Source: Cloeon dipterum (Eukaryota; Arthropoda; Insecta; Ephemeroptera; Baetidae). From it: a stretch of 64,000 nucleotides of DNA. A program made the translations under genes and the position numbers. The DNA lies in contig NC_088787.1 of the NCBI RefSeq assembly GCF_949628265.1, positions 16,110,501 through 16,174,500 on the forward strand, read 5' to 3'. Shown piece after piece: positions 50,201 to 63,543 of this stretch. The notes under the pieces were generated by a model. The model was not told the DNA's origin, made no database searches, and saw only the letters and a program-made list of their open reading frames with translations. Every line of letters starts with the position of its first letter. Position 1 is the first letter of the stretch.

Positions 50201-52329
50201 TACGCAGCAATGGAAATGAAACTAAACGTTTTTTTTTCAAAAATTTAAAACATGGTTGATATCAGTTTCGCTCTCAAACTAATCTAATCGTGAATGGCAA
50301 AAACGTGAATTTATCGTGGTAGCGAAATAAATTCTCGTTTTTAAAAGGCAGACAATTATTGATATCTGAATTGAAAAGCGCGCAAACTTTTGAGCCGATT
50401 TTTATGAAAAAAATGTGAGTACAGCCATGGCTTTGGAATTCACGATATCCATATTTTTATCATTTTACAGTACTATCATGCAGTACGTTTCCTCTTCATC
50501 TCAGAAAGACTTTAGAGATATAGTTAATAATAATTATTTTTCAGGCTATTGACATATTTCAAGCGCAAGCACATTTTTCCTGATTTTGCATGTTGAAAAT
50601 GCAACGAAAGCGAATAGTTCTAGCTAGTTCAAAAACAGCATTTACTTTTGAATGATTGCGCGTCCTCATCTATAGCGAAGCGAAAACTGCCGAGAGCACT
50701 TCTCCATGAATTATTAACAGCAATTTTATCTGTTACGCTGTTGCTTCTGAATTATGAGATACGTATAGTAAAAATAACCACGTGAGCTGTACATATATAT
50801 CATTTTTTATGTCCTCAGCCACTGAATATAAAGGTACGGCCAAGAAGTGGAAAAATCGAACGCGCAGCTTCTCATTCTCTCTCGTGCGAAAATCACGTGC
50901 GCTTTATTTTGCCGCCGCATTAGCAGAAGTGGGACTCATCTATCATACGCGCGCAAACACTTTACAGTTAAATGAATACATTTATAATGGCTTCTCCACT
51001 TAATCAAAACACTTCAAAACCAATGCATCCCAGATGATTCCTCGCGTCTAGAGTCACTTTTCAGGCGTCCGCCTTTGCAGAAAATTACAAAGCAGAATCA
51101 ACTGTATATGCATACAGTGTACATATAAAGTCGGAACGTCGCGCGCGAGGAGGAAAACAGCGACAAAGGAAGCGGAATGTTTGGCGTATCAAGTGCTGTA
51201 GCGAGCAGTGTGTGGTCCCAAATAAAATTAAACACTGTATCTTTAACGCCGCTTTAATTCGCAGGAAAAACAAGACAAACTGTTTCGTTGTGCTTTGTAA
51301 TTACTTAACCACGCGTGATGATTTAGGTGGCTCACAACACGTCGCCCCATCCTTTCTTTCCTCGCACGCAGCGTCGCCACCCTCTTTTTGCTCCGCTCTT
51401 TCCTTGGCAGCCTCTCTCGCCAATGCGGGGTTTACAGAGAACAAAAAGAAACTGCTGTTGGCGTACAATAAAAGCGCCTAAATGAGAATGCATTCCAGAT
51501 GAAATGGCTCAATGAGCCACAAAGTAAATCGAAGGATTTGCCGGCGGAAAAGGAGGAAGGAAATCAAGGGCGTTCTCTTGTCAGTCAGTCAATCGCTCTG
51601 AAGAGTTTCAGCTGTGCAGTGCTGGGATAGAAGTATGCGCGGCGATTAGTCTGAAAAGCTCTTGGGTGTATACAAAGAACGGAAACGGCTAAATTGATTC
51701 TAACCATTTCATAAAATTTCAAAGCCAAAAAACTATATTTAAATTAATTGCTTTTTAGGGAGAAAAGGTTTCTAGTACCATAATTTAAACTTTGCCACTC
51801 AGTAAAACTGCATTTATAAAGTATAAAATGCTATATGTACTTTGTCATTATTTGAAGTTTAAGATTCAAACTCGTGGAGCATGGTTTGTTTTCCTTTCCA
51901 GGAATTTACTCTTATCAGTTAAGCGGTCGGCCAACTTTTCAAATTCAGTGTTGGGAATTTTCACGTTAACAAATTCCTGTTTGGAAGAGCGTCTGCGAGT
52001 TGAGCAAACCCCTTAGAAGCGGTGGAGGCGGTTTGAATTATGCGAGGGTTTGGGCGGCACAACATCAAAAACAACTATGCGGTTACAGCGTGGGACTGCG
52101 GAATAAATTTTAATTCCTTTAAGGAGACAGTTATTCTCCCTCATGGTAGATTTATTCCTCTAACGAGCACCAAGAAGAATTAGTGCTGCTGCCGGCGGTG
52201 CCGAAAACTAACTCTCTTTCCCTCGTTGTTTACATTGCCCGACAACGAGTTGCCGCCGTCTCCGCCGAGTTGCCTCGGAATTTATTCCTGGAGACAGGGA
52301 ACAGTAATTTTGAGCCCGTCTGTTTGCAG
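47286..52329. other. Gene-free stretch
   Basis: I found no supported gene. It has several CpG-rich patches (48,080-48,220, 49,090-49,230, 49,360-49,420) and an 11-base G run at 49,136-49,146. If the exon at 52330 belongs to a gene on the plus strand, much of this would be its first intron or promoter region. Confidence 0.4.
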
Positions 52330-52432
52330 GTGGTGGGTGATGCTACCGAGCCCTTGATGACCTGCAGCCTCATGACGCGCACCCTGATTATCTGCTTCCT
52401 GCTGCTGTTCGCCCTGCCTGGCAATCACGTCG
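52330..52432 (+). CDS. Candidate signal-peptide exon of an unidentified secreted or membrane protein
   Basis: An acceptor (TCTGTTTGCAG, ending at 52329) and a strong donor (CG then GTGAGT at 52433) bracket 103 bp. Translation from the ATG at 52357 gives 25 residues, beginning MTCSLMTRTLIICFLLLFAL and then PGNHV, a textbook signal peptide with a basic n-region and a leucine-rich core. The exon ends in phase 1, the phase common after signal peptides in Ig-domain cell-surface proteins. Upstream in the same exon is 27 bp of 5' UTR. The following exons are not in the window as far as I can see, so introns on both sides would be long. The product cannot be named. Confidence 0.55.
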
Positions 52433-55400
52433 GTGAGTACTCGGTTCAATCCATTTTCCGCAATATCTGCCGGATGTCAGTGCCTGCGCTAGGTGGGGAG
52501 CGAAATTGCGCCCTTATACAAGATGAAGAAAAAAAGTACTTATCGCGTAACCCACGCCAACTATTTCAGTTATGCTGCTTCTATCTACAAGCAGCAAAAG
52601 CTCTATTCAAACCACCCACTGTCGAAACGCGCAAACTATTTCCTCAATTTCACAGTGTATGAACGCACGTTTCCTGATGAACTGACCAAAGGTTGTTGAT
52701 TATAGCAGAACAATACCATCCATTAGATGATTTTCCGAGAGGCTGAGTATTAACAAGAAATAATCTGCCCTGCGAACGTTCGTTTTCGAGTGGGTAGGTT
52801 CGTCGAAATCGAATCAGAGAGCCGATCTGCGCGGTAATTAGCCCTAAACAAGGTCTAACAAGCTAGTTAGGCTTACCGTCGGACGCGCCGGTGGTGCCGG
52901 CTGCATAACCACTCACCGCCAACTAATGTCATTCGAAATGACAGGCAGGCGGATTCCAGCGGCATAACAGGATCATTCAAGATAATGCAGGACCGCCTCG
53001 GTTAATTAATGAATGAATGAATAGCAAAGAAGCAGCGGGGGTGGCGTTAATTGGATTCGTCAAATATGCGGCGGGATTTCAATTAAACAAGGCCGCCTTC
53101 ATTAAAAGTTGGCCGCCGTCAGCTCGCGCGCTGCCTGATTTATGCTTCTCCGATTGTTAGGCTAACGAACTGGCATGCTCGCGAGCGCGCCAGCAACAGG
53201 TAAAGCGGCCGAAACAACAGCCGAAATAGTCCAGCCTGCGATACCAGCTCCATTAATGGCGTGCGTGTTTTTGCATGTCTGCAGAAGTGGAGATTTGCTG
53301 GCGAAAAAAGCAAAAGCTAATCCAGCCACAACAATTAGAGTGTCGCCCGAGCGGGCGAACGAGCGAGCGAGCGAGTGACATCGAGCTGCGCTGCACCAGA
53401 TCCGGGATTAGCACGTTGTTTCATCCTCATCCAGCCTGCAAGCACGTTTTAAAGAGGATTCTCTTGCTAGTCCGACTGCTGCAATTGCCAAAGGAAACAA
53501 CCGCAAATTTGCGAATGCTTGCTCGTCAAGTTTTCCCTCTGCTTTGCCTTACGAGTGGTTGGCTCGTGTGATGCAAACGTCGCTTAGATCCACTTCGGGG
53601 ACGAATCTCCGTGTCTCGGATTGAAGTGTAAATTACTATTCTTGTCGCTAATTAATTTTACAATAAAATAGGTCAAGTGCCACTGGCGAGCTGGGAACTC
53701 TCGAAACGGTTAATGCAAAAGTATTAAAAACCACCAAGCGCACTAGGCAATCCTCTTTTACATCAGTGAGAGAAGAATGAACACATAATATAATACGGGA
53801 GATAGCAAATCGAATTTCTTCAAAGGGATAACTCTGAGAAAAAAGAGAACTTTTGTGCAATTTCAAAGGCAAACTTGAATTCGGATATTGATCAATTCAG
53901 CGGAAACGTCAAGAGCAGGCGCCTTCTACCCGCCCGCACTCGCTTTGCCAACGAATCTGCTCTACTAAACTGTTTTGGGGCACATAATTGGCACAATTAC
54001 CAAAGGAGGAGGCAGTGAACAGAGCAGGCTTTTATTTATTAATTTATAGCTAGTGAGCAGCTTGTTTTCCTTTTGTTTGCCATCAAACGGAGCGCATACT
54101 TCTGCTCTCACTTCAAAGCCTTTGTTCCGCAGCACAGATTTCGCACGCACGCATAATTGTTAATAAAGGAAACCCTTGATGATGAAAAGCAGAACTGACT
54201 TGTGACGTGAAAGCCAATAATTAACCCCCCAGCATCTTTGCAGCTTCTTTGCTCGCTGTCAGATGATTGAAACGCGCGTTTCTCTCGGCTCTTGTCACTG
54301 CGTCTCATTCCTGGCAGGCAAGGTAAATTGCGCCTTACTTTTATTTGCAAATGAGCCTGCCGAGTGATTAATAGATAATAAGTGACATGCATTGTCAAGA
54401 TCAAAATAGATTTCCTATACGTCGGTGGGGGCGCTTTTAAGCAGATTGAATCCGGCGGCAGCTGCTCTATTCTTCTACCCGCTTATTGGCCGGGGGCGGG
54501 CGGTGGTTGGGTGGTTGGGTGGCTGGATGGATAGACCGAGAAGTCTCCTCAATAATAACTCTCAATTATCATCCTCTGGCGAAGCAAGCGATCCCGAGAA
54601 ATAATTTCCAATCGGGCCTGCTAGGGTAGCTGGAGTGTTAATCAGGTTAATTGCCTTCGGAGGCGCGCACACCCTTTGTTTCGTCTTATCTGCGGGAAGA
54701 AAGAGGCCTCATGCTTGACCACTCCCTGATGAGACTGGCCAAAGACATCAGCTGCAGATAGGACCGCAGCAGCACTTAAAATCGAATCACCTGCCATAAG
54801 TTACCGCAAACGAGACTTTAATTGAATTACCTCTGAGTGAATGTGCCGGCAGCGACGCGACCCGCTAGAGAACCTGCACAGTTGGCACCACTATGGCCAG
54901 GCGAAATTCGTTCCGGTGCACTTTGAGAGTGACCACGCTGACGTCATTAGCCGGCGAAACGCTGAAAAAGTATAGACCGGTTCTAAAGTTGCTCGCTAAA
55001 GTTCAATGGTGCAAGCGATTTGGTTACTTTTTTCTCAACCAAAAGTTTCAACGTACCTTTCCCCGGTGGTTACAATTTGAAGCAGCACGAGAAAAGCAAA
55101 CATTTATGTACCTATTACCGACTTTTTTGGCGCTAGCCAAATTACTAGAATCGTCATGAGACCAGTTTTCGATTTGTATAAGCCCGGAAATATCAAAAAT
55201 AGTAAAGAAAATTAAAAATTCAACACCCAAATTAAAAAGTTATCTTCTTGGATGGAAAAAACGAAATAGGTTTCACAGTTGTGAAATTACTAATGTAAAA
55301 AATAACGTTAAAAAATAAAAATAATTTTATCGTTTTACAAGTGAAAACTTCACCTTGTATGAATTTATCTGATTTAATTGAAGAACGTACGTTATGTTTA

Positions 55401-58400
55401 ATTTACTGCCTTTGGTTCTTTACAAACTCTCTTGGAGCGTCAACTAAATCAGATTACCTTTACACCATTGCAAGACGATCTCACCTTCCTTTTTGCCCCG
55501 ATAATAGCATTCAGCGAGGAAACCACTTTTACCTAGTGAAGTCATCATCATGCAGCGCTGAAATTTGTAAGGGCCCACCAAGTTATTCATCATAATGCCG
55601 AGCAAACGTACAATTCCGGGCAAATTATTAAGGAAATAAAGCAGCAGCAGCAGCTCGCGCACACCGGTGTGCTGTTGTGCTCTGGCTGCTCTGCTGTTGT
55701 TAAAACACGGGCTGAAATGATATTAATGAACACGGCACCTTTACGACCTACATTCCAGATTTAATAAAGCGATTAAGAAGCTCGTGTAAGGGAAGCTGCT
55801 GCTGCTGGCGGCGCCTCTTGTTTTATGAAACGGCGGCGCATTTCAGCAGCAGTACAAACAAGCGTTATGGCTCCAGACGCATAATTTTTTATTAAAAGCA
55901 GAGAGCACCTCCTTTTTATTACGGCAGCAGTCAAAATTTTCGCGCCAGTGTGCAGGCAGATAAATAAATAAATACTGCGCGCCCAAGGTTATTGCTAATT
56001 AAACGGTGATTTACTGGCGGCGTAAAAACAGCCGGGGCCCTGATTCTAATTGAAAATAAGACAAGTTACTTTATCGTCTGGCGCGAAATGGCTGCTTTGG
56101 CTCGCCAGCCGGAGATAATCCGTATGATATCCGAGAGTGGCTGGTGAAAGTGTCTTGGCAAAATTAATTAGCTATTGTGCGATTGTTGTCGAAACACAAA
56201 GAAGCCCTGCTGCCACCACTCCTGCCTGCACGCCGCTCGCACGTTAATTAGGGCTTCTGGAATTTACATAAATTCTGCCACGGATCAAAATACAACGCTC
56301 GCCGAGTGGCTGTGTGCCAAAACAGCAGCCTGAGAGCTTTTCCTGTCAGGTGCTGGCACCCCCCTTCCCACTCGTTAATGCACAGGTTTTCTTTATGGAT
56401 TAGATCAAAGCGCGATGTGATACCGGGCGTATCATCAAGGGGAGCTGAAGGAAGTGAAACATGTTTACATAATGTGGTAAGCATTATCTAAACACGTCCC
56501 CATAAACATGGAGATTTTTCTGGCAAGGCGTTCACTTTGTCCGTTAAAAGTAATGAAACGTTGATAAGGATTAGCTTAAACCTGTTTCATTTTAGTTTAC
56601 GAGTAACCTTTAAAATTATCTGTTTCTCAATTTATTTAGCAATGCGTTCTTGATCAAAGTTTTCTTTTAATTATTTCTTTCCCCAAAAAGTTTTGGCGTA
56701 GCTTGGTGGAAAAATAAGTTTTGGAGAAATGTAGGATGAAGTTCATTTTAATTAGAAGAAGCAATATCTTAACTTACAGTACATACTTTTTAAAGAGTTA
56801 ATTTTGAAGAGCATTTTTGTCTGATGTAAGCTGCTGGCTTTAAATCATATTGAGTTAGTGATAGAAATCAAAGTACCATGCTCCTATTTGGTTTTATACC
56901 TGAAGCAGACCGTCCAAGTCAGCTTGGAAGATAAATTCATATTTTTTCCATTTCCTATCCGCTTTTGCTGGAAAGTATCAGAAAAGAATTGATTGAATTT
57001 TTGCTTGATAGTTTGTCCTACTTAGGATGCCTTCTCCTAAATATAACTATATACGAATTACAAATTACAGATGAGTAAAATGCAACAAAGCTGAAGGTGT
57101 TTGATTAAGTGTCAAATATCAGAAAAAGCTCATGAAAGGGACATACCTCAAAAGATAGAATCCGTTTGTGGACAAGGGTCAATAGTTTTCATCAAATCCT
57201 TTACCAGAGTGGTGACAAAAAGAGTCGATTTAGATCTACGAATCCCGGTCGACGGGCTATTTGGTGTCTGAAAGCCGGGATTGAGTCTTGCAAGTCAACC
57301 ACTTCCTTCCTTTTCGCTAGGAAGCTGTTTGTCTCGCATCATTTTAACGACGAGCTTCTGCGTGAGCCGGGATGATCGGGTTTAGAGTAAACTTTTATTT
57401 TAATAAAGACGCGCGACACTGCCTCTCGGCACCTGGGCTGACTTAAAAACGCGCGCGCTTAACTAATATGAATTGATTAAGACGCGCTCGTGTCAGCGCG
57501 GATTAAGCGCTAAAATATTTCATGATTAGCGCGCGTGTCAACGTGAGGAGAGAAAGAGTGGGCGGGTGGGCTTCGCTTTCGCATAATTAATCTCTTTAGC
57601 ATCGCCTTGGATAATTATCGTCGCGAGCATGAAATTTGCGGCTGAGTTTCGATGCAGGCCTGTACTCACGCCAGCCGGCTTTTTCTTGCCCGGGTGAAAC
57701 AGATGGCTGGAAATGGCGAGAGATTAGCCCCCTCGCAGTATGGAAATTAAAACTCGCTGCCGAAAGATTTTTCCTCGCCAGTAATAAACTTCTTCTTCTT
57801 GCTGCTGCTGCTTAAAGGGGAGCAGAAGGAGGCCTGAATCTTCAATAGACCATCTGGCGCTGACCATAAAAACAGTTTCAGGGCGACTGCTGCTGTTCTC
57901 GTGCGGTTGAAATTTTAAAAGCGCTTTTAATTTGCCTCGCGCTCTCTCCTCGCTCTGCTGCGCTCGCGACCATATACATATACTTACAAGTTACTTACAT
58001 ACAGGGGCGGAACGCGCCCTTTTCCATTTTCGCCGACCTCTTCGTGAGAAACATGTCATTTTTATCAATTCAAACCATGTGTCGCGGTCGTTTTATGGGC
58101 GCCAATAAAGTTTGAAAAATGTCCAACACAATGGGAATATTATTTCCTGCGGTGTTTCATTGATTTTGTCCCCCTGCTACGCGTAGGTTCAGCCTGCAAG
58201 TTACATGAGATAAAAATACGCTAAAATCCAGGGATTTTTTCATTGAAATGCCTCTTTGATGATAAATTAAAAAAGCCAGGCAAAAAAATTGTCAACGACC
58301 AACAATACGAAAATTGCAGAATGCTGATACTTACTCGATAATGATTATTATTAAAAGATTATATTGAACATAAATAGCGGTCACCTATTAAAATCTCGGA

Positions 58401-61400
58401 ATGCTCCCTAACCATAAACTTGGAATCATAAAATGCATTACCCTTTCAAAATTAAAAAAAAAATAACAAAAATCTCGTTTACCCCGAATCCATAAAGACA
58501 AAAAAAAACAAGTGAAACAGCTTCCGGCGTCAGAATTTCCCGTTTGGCAATATTAATTTTATTCTGCAACAACAAAAGTTCTGGCCACGCCACTAGGAGA
58601 AATTGCAGGGCGACCTTGGTGAGCATCTGCTGTGAATAGCGTGAAGCGGGCCGAAATCATCGCGCTTTATTGGATTCATCAGGCCACAGAGAAAGAGAGC
58701 GTCGAGTTTCGGGATTAATGCGCCCTTTGGGTGGGTCCGCCGAGGAGCCGAGCGTTGCTGTGCGGTTATTGGAATCGCCAGAGTGAAGAGATGATAAGCC
58801 GCATGCAGCAGTACATCTTTATGGGACGTGTTGTTTGGCGAGTGCGTCACTGATACGTGTGGATTTACAGCTTCCGACCACACCAGCCGTTTCCGTTTGT
58901 TTGTCACTGGCGGCTTTATTAGATTTGCCAGACATTAGCAGGAGAGCAGGAGGAGGCGTGTTCGCCGCGGCAGGCCGTTTTTCCGCCCGCCTTGTTCTTA
59001 TTCAACTGGTGGCATGGCAAATCCTCCCAGATATTGTTTCTTTTGTTCCCGTGTAGTGAAATTGCTAAGCAGCAGACAAGTTGGCCCTGTCGGCCGCCTG
59101 CTCGACCCTCGCTCTGCTCGTCTCTCCCTTTTGTTTTAATCCTCGCCGACAAAGCGCAGGCACGAATTTGTCGCATGCATCTTTCAACAGCGATGCACGG
59201 CTCGCAAAAAGGGAAGATCACAAGGACCAGAGCGGAAAAGTCGTGCTCAACCAGATGTAACAGTGCTTCATTTTCTTCTTAAAGGTCTGTAATTAAATGA
59301 TAAGAGGACTATAAGGTTATTAACTTCTAGGGTTGTCTACGTTTCCGTCCTGATAGCAATGCGAACAAATAAAAAAGAACGAAGCGTAAAAATTATATCC
59401 GATTTAGCACGCAGAACAATTTTGCAATTTTAAAAAATCAGGCACCATGAAATCATCCAAGTTATACCAGAAAAACATTTAAACATAACTCATAATTTAC
59501 TTTTTCATAGTAAAAATCGTCCAAAATGAATTAATTATAAAAAGTTGGACACGACTAAATATATCTTTCAGCAACTGATCCGTCTGAAACTGATTGATTT
59601 TGCATAAAATCCAACACAAGTAAAAATATAGTCTAATTGTCGTAACAATTTTAAAATCCAACAGATGATTTTTACATCGTACCTACATTTTAATTTCTCT
59701 CGTACTTTAAAAAGTTTCGAGCGTCACTATTTCTCAGCAAATATTCGTAAAGTTATTTAAAGAACATTTCCAGGTCTTTCCCCATCCATTCGAAGTCAAT
59801 ATTCAAATTTGCCTTTTCACGGATGAAGTGTGTGTCGTTCGTTCGTTCGCCAATCAAGGCAGCATTTGCAGCGAAATCAAGCGTAAAAATTTTTGGAACT
59901 AAGTCAATAACTGGGTGGCGAGAAACAGCAGCGCTGGAGGAATTTTCCTGCACGACCGCATAAAAACAGAGGAGAGAGCTAGTGATCACGAATCGTTCTC
60001 GCGTGTTCCTCCCGCGCACAAAAGGCGAATGAATAATCTGCGGCTCATTCTGCCTCAATGGCCATGCGAGTTTCCACCGGTTTTCACACATTTTTTTCAT
60101 ATTCCTCATCTGCACCCGGCGTCGGCTACGCAGATTTCGATGCCACTTCTGGCCGAAGAGCTGAAGAGATCTTTTGCTTCGTTCGGACGGGAGGTAGCGG
60201 GGCCGATCGCTATCAGCGCAATCCATTCGGTTGGAAATGATGACGAGTGTGGCTGTTGGTTAAATAAAACACACACCCAGTGCGCAGCAATATCAATTAA
60301 AGCCACTTCCATTTCAGACCGAGTTTGTGTTTGTTAAATTAGCTGGTTAATGCGGTGGTAATTGAGCAGTCCATTATTTAATTAAGCGTGTGTAATGCTA
60401 GAAGTATAGTGTGTTTATCATTTTGCGCATTTATTGACCATCCATTTTATCGGAGGAAGGTGGGGGTGTATCGATATGTGGGCATCATGCAAAAACAAAG
60501 AGAGTGAAGGGGTGTGCAAACAGTGTGCAGTGGCATTTTGTGAACTCTGCCAATAATTGGAAAAATGGTGGACCGACCGCCCGACAACTTTTCATTTCGT
60601 TAATAAAACCGCACAAAAAGGGGTTAAACCATTGGGTATACCTTTCCTCTTTTCCAAGTGATTTGATTTATCAACCAGGGAAATCTTGCGATAGCTACCC
60701 ACTGACCTGCGGAAGAGTGGATATATATTGTTCTAGTTCTACATAACAATGCTAAGTGCATTCCAAACACTCAGATAATTCACTTGGATGTAAAATAAAT
60801 TTATATTCCCAGCACATAAAAAAATCTGCAAGTTTTCGTTGGAATTTTAAAATGGATTTTTAAAAAAAAAATAAAGGAAAAATCCAACCTGCAATCCAAC
60901 AACCACTGTAACAGTTGACGCATCTTGATCCCTTCGTCCAACACTTGTACGATAACTCCTCACCGATTACAAAAACTCAAACGGAGCTCTGAATTACAGA
61001 TTTTTTATGAATATGTTCTTTAATCGTTATCTTTTCTTTACCAGTCGCAATTAAAAAACAAGGAAATAGTTACTGGATGAGGTTTATGTTTGAAAGAAAA
61101 CACTTGGTTAGAGTTTTTCTATGTGCAAAGGAATAAACTCATCCTGGACTAATTTAGACTGGCTCAATTTTTTAAAGTTCGCATTTAACACGTCAAAGAA
61201 AACAAACATTTCGGCAACTTGATTACTCAACGTTACATTTACACATTAACTGCATAAAAGGGAATTTTGAAGCTTTTTCCGCTATGCTAAAATAAACTTA
61301 ATTGGACTTACTAAAACACGCACGATTTTCATGTTCAATTTTAACTAACTGGTGATTTTTAGTGGCCACTAAAGTGAACCGCTTATTTCAAGGATCTGTT

Positions 61401-63361
61401 TTTCACACTTTCACTGCCGCGCGCGGAAGCTGAGCAATCGAGCAAAGCCTTTTTCAGTTAGAGCCCACAAAGGGTGTGCTGCGATTATATAAAGCGTTAC
61501 CGTGACCGTTAAGGGCGTGCATAAAAGTTCTGTCGCATTCAGCGCTCAATATTTCGCGCCTCCGACGCCCCCTTTCATAATAAAGCGATCATCGTCGTTA
61601 GTCGCGGTCGGCCGAGGATAACGCGAGTTGGGGGCCGGTTTGCGGTGAGCACATTTAAGCAGGCATGGCGACCATAAATGATATTAGGAAGCAGCGGCGG
61701 CGCGTGTACGACACGGAGGCGCATTAAGGTGCAGTCATAAAAGGCGGGCGGCCATCACTCGGTGAATGGGGATCAAGCTGGAGAGGGCAAGAAGGCGACC
61801 AGGGCTATTAATCCATCTGGCATTGTCAGAAAAAGATTAGGCCCCCCAGTAGAAGAAATTCTTGCAGAGAAAAAGAGAGACGTTTTCTTCTCTCTTCTTG
61901 AAGCGCGCGCGGAGGCGGCCGACACACAATGCAGGACAGAGATGCGAGGGAAATGATGAACAGCCTCGGCCCCTTTGTGATGTAAATTTTGATGAATGTT
62001 TTCCTGCATTGCTTATATGATTACAAATGAGGTGTCATCGCGTGTCAAGCCAATAATCAGTAGACTCGAGTCCTCTCGGCTGCGTCGCTAAACGCCGCCG
62101 CCGCCGTCGACGCGTCCGCTTTGTTCCCTCTCGAGGACTATGTGTGAAAAATGGCCGCATTTTCCTTTTTGCACTCGCGGATATTATGCGCCCGCTGTTT
62201 ATTCCCAATACGCGCCGTGTGCTCTCACTTTTATTACTCGGGGCAACTACGTTATTTTTATGCCACCTCTGCCACTCGCTTGCTTGCTCGCGCGCTCACC
62301 CGCTCGCACGCCGGCAAAAACTGTAAACAAGACGTGCACAGAGCGCAGGTAGCAGTAGATCCGCCCGCAATCTTTGTGCCCCAGAGGCAGGTACCCGGAG
62401 CTGAAATTCATTCCGCCCGGCGCCGCCCGCCAATTAGCTTTAATTCGCATTACTTCCGCCCTTATAAAGTTGCCGAAAAACGTGCCAAAACGCCATACAC
62501 AACAAGCCGAGATTTACGAGTGCGTGAGCGGGAATGCAACCCGTGCAGCACTTCCACTCAACGGGTTGCATAATTTCAAAATTTGAAGGCGCTCTTTGGA
62601 ACAGACTTAAACTCCAGCAGCGTTGAATTCTGCTTGTCATTTTTGCATTTAAGCTGTGCCTTCTGCGGGGTTCGCCAATTTTTTAATGCGCAACAATTCA
62701 CAGTTGTTTTTTGCGCAAAAAAAGATGGAAAACCACTGGTTTAGGTTTTTCAGCATTTTCCCAAATTTAACCCCGAGAAGGTCACATTTCGCGCTTCAAA
62801 TGTCAGAAATTATGGAAAATTACGATAATTATTGTTAAAATTTTTGGACTTTTGGTGAAACTAGTGGCTCACCCATCCATTATGAGAATATTTTAATAAA
62901 AATGCACGTGTTTTGAAAAAATGCGCCAAATTGCAGAAAAACACGAAAACAGTTTTTCGCAATGTAGTGGGTTTCCCGGAAAAAATACGGGTTTTGGCCA
63001 ACCCTGGCCTCCTGGCTAGATCGGCTTTGAAAGACCTCCACAGGTATCTAAAGGTTATATCCAGATCCTCGACATTTACAAATTAAAGAGATCCGCTCAC
63101 TTTCTAATTTAAATTTTACGACCGCAAAGTGCGTTGGTTGCAAATCTTATTTTACCTGCTGGACGAGCAGTCTAGGCTGCCGAAAATCGGGTGCCCGCCA
63201 TCCGAGTCCCTGAGGTCGTCGGCCGTTTTTTATTGCTCGGCCGGAGCTGAAGGCGCGGCCCTCCAAATTACCCTTGCTGGATGACTTGTCAGCACATTAG
63301 CCGGCTGACCCACCGGTGATAAAATCGCAGATTCAACACTCACAGAAATTTTTCTCTATTA
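52433..63361. other. Gene-free stretch, right part
   Basis: I found no exon that continues the signal-peptide exon. Notable content: a GAGC/GCGA run at about 53,355-53,377, a G-quadruplex candidate at 54,492-54,519, CAG/CTG clusters at 55,639-55,655 and 55,794-55,806, and CpG-rich patches at about 57,420-57,560 and 61,560-61,770. Many TAATTA sites occur throughout. Confidence 0.4.
54492..54519 (+). other. G-quadruplex candidate
   Basis: Four runs of three or more G occur with loops of 1, 8 and 5 bases (GGGGG, GGG, GGG, GGG), followed by further GG pairs. The pattern fits the usual G4 definition with a slightly long second loop. Confidence 0.45.
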
Positions 63362-63543
63362 GAGACACTTTTTAGGCATCTCAAGCTGATTCAGTAAATA
63401 AAGTGTCTCAAAAAGACTCACCTTTGCGAAATGTGTCTCTAACTGATGCGTTTTAGCGATTCCGTCTCAAACTGAGACGGCGCGGCGCGGATCAGTGTCT
63501 CTGAGTGAGACACTTTTTTGAAAAGCGTCTCCCTCTGAGACGC
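63362..63543. repeat. Array of about 30-bp units forming GTCTC/GAGAC hairpins
   Basis: GTCTC occurs at 63405, 63435, 63464, 63497 and 63527 (spacing 30, 29, 33 and 30 bp). In the last three units GAGAC follows exactly 10 bp later (63474, 63507, 63537). This makes three consecutive 19-bp hairpins: CCGTCTCAAACTGAGACGG (63462-63480), GTGTCTCTGAGTGAGACAC (63495-63513) and GCGTCTCCCTCTGAGACGC (63525-63543). The first two units keep the spacing with a damaged second half-site (GACTC at 63415, GATGC at 63445). An extra inverted copy, AGAGACACTTT, is at 63361-63371. The hairpin stems vary in sequence together, so pairing is kept while bases change. Confidence 0.75.

Noticed and set aside
53275-53571. 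A 98-codon + frame after a TGCAG acceptor-like site that could continue the signal-peptide exon in phase 1
   Set aside because: It runs through a GAGC simple repeat, shows no domain or Cys pattern of an extracellular protein, and there is no donor or conserved motif to support it.
57227-57285. AATCCCGG...CCGGGATT inverted repeat considered as a structured RNA or element end
   Set aside because: Only 8 bp arms with no further pairing or flanking duplication; compatible with chance.
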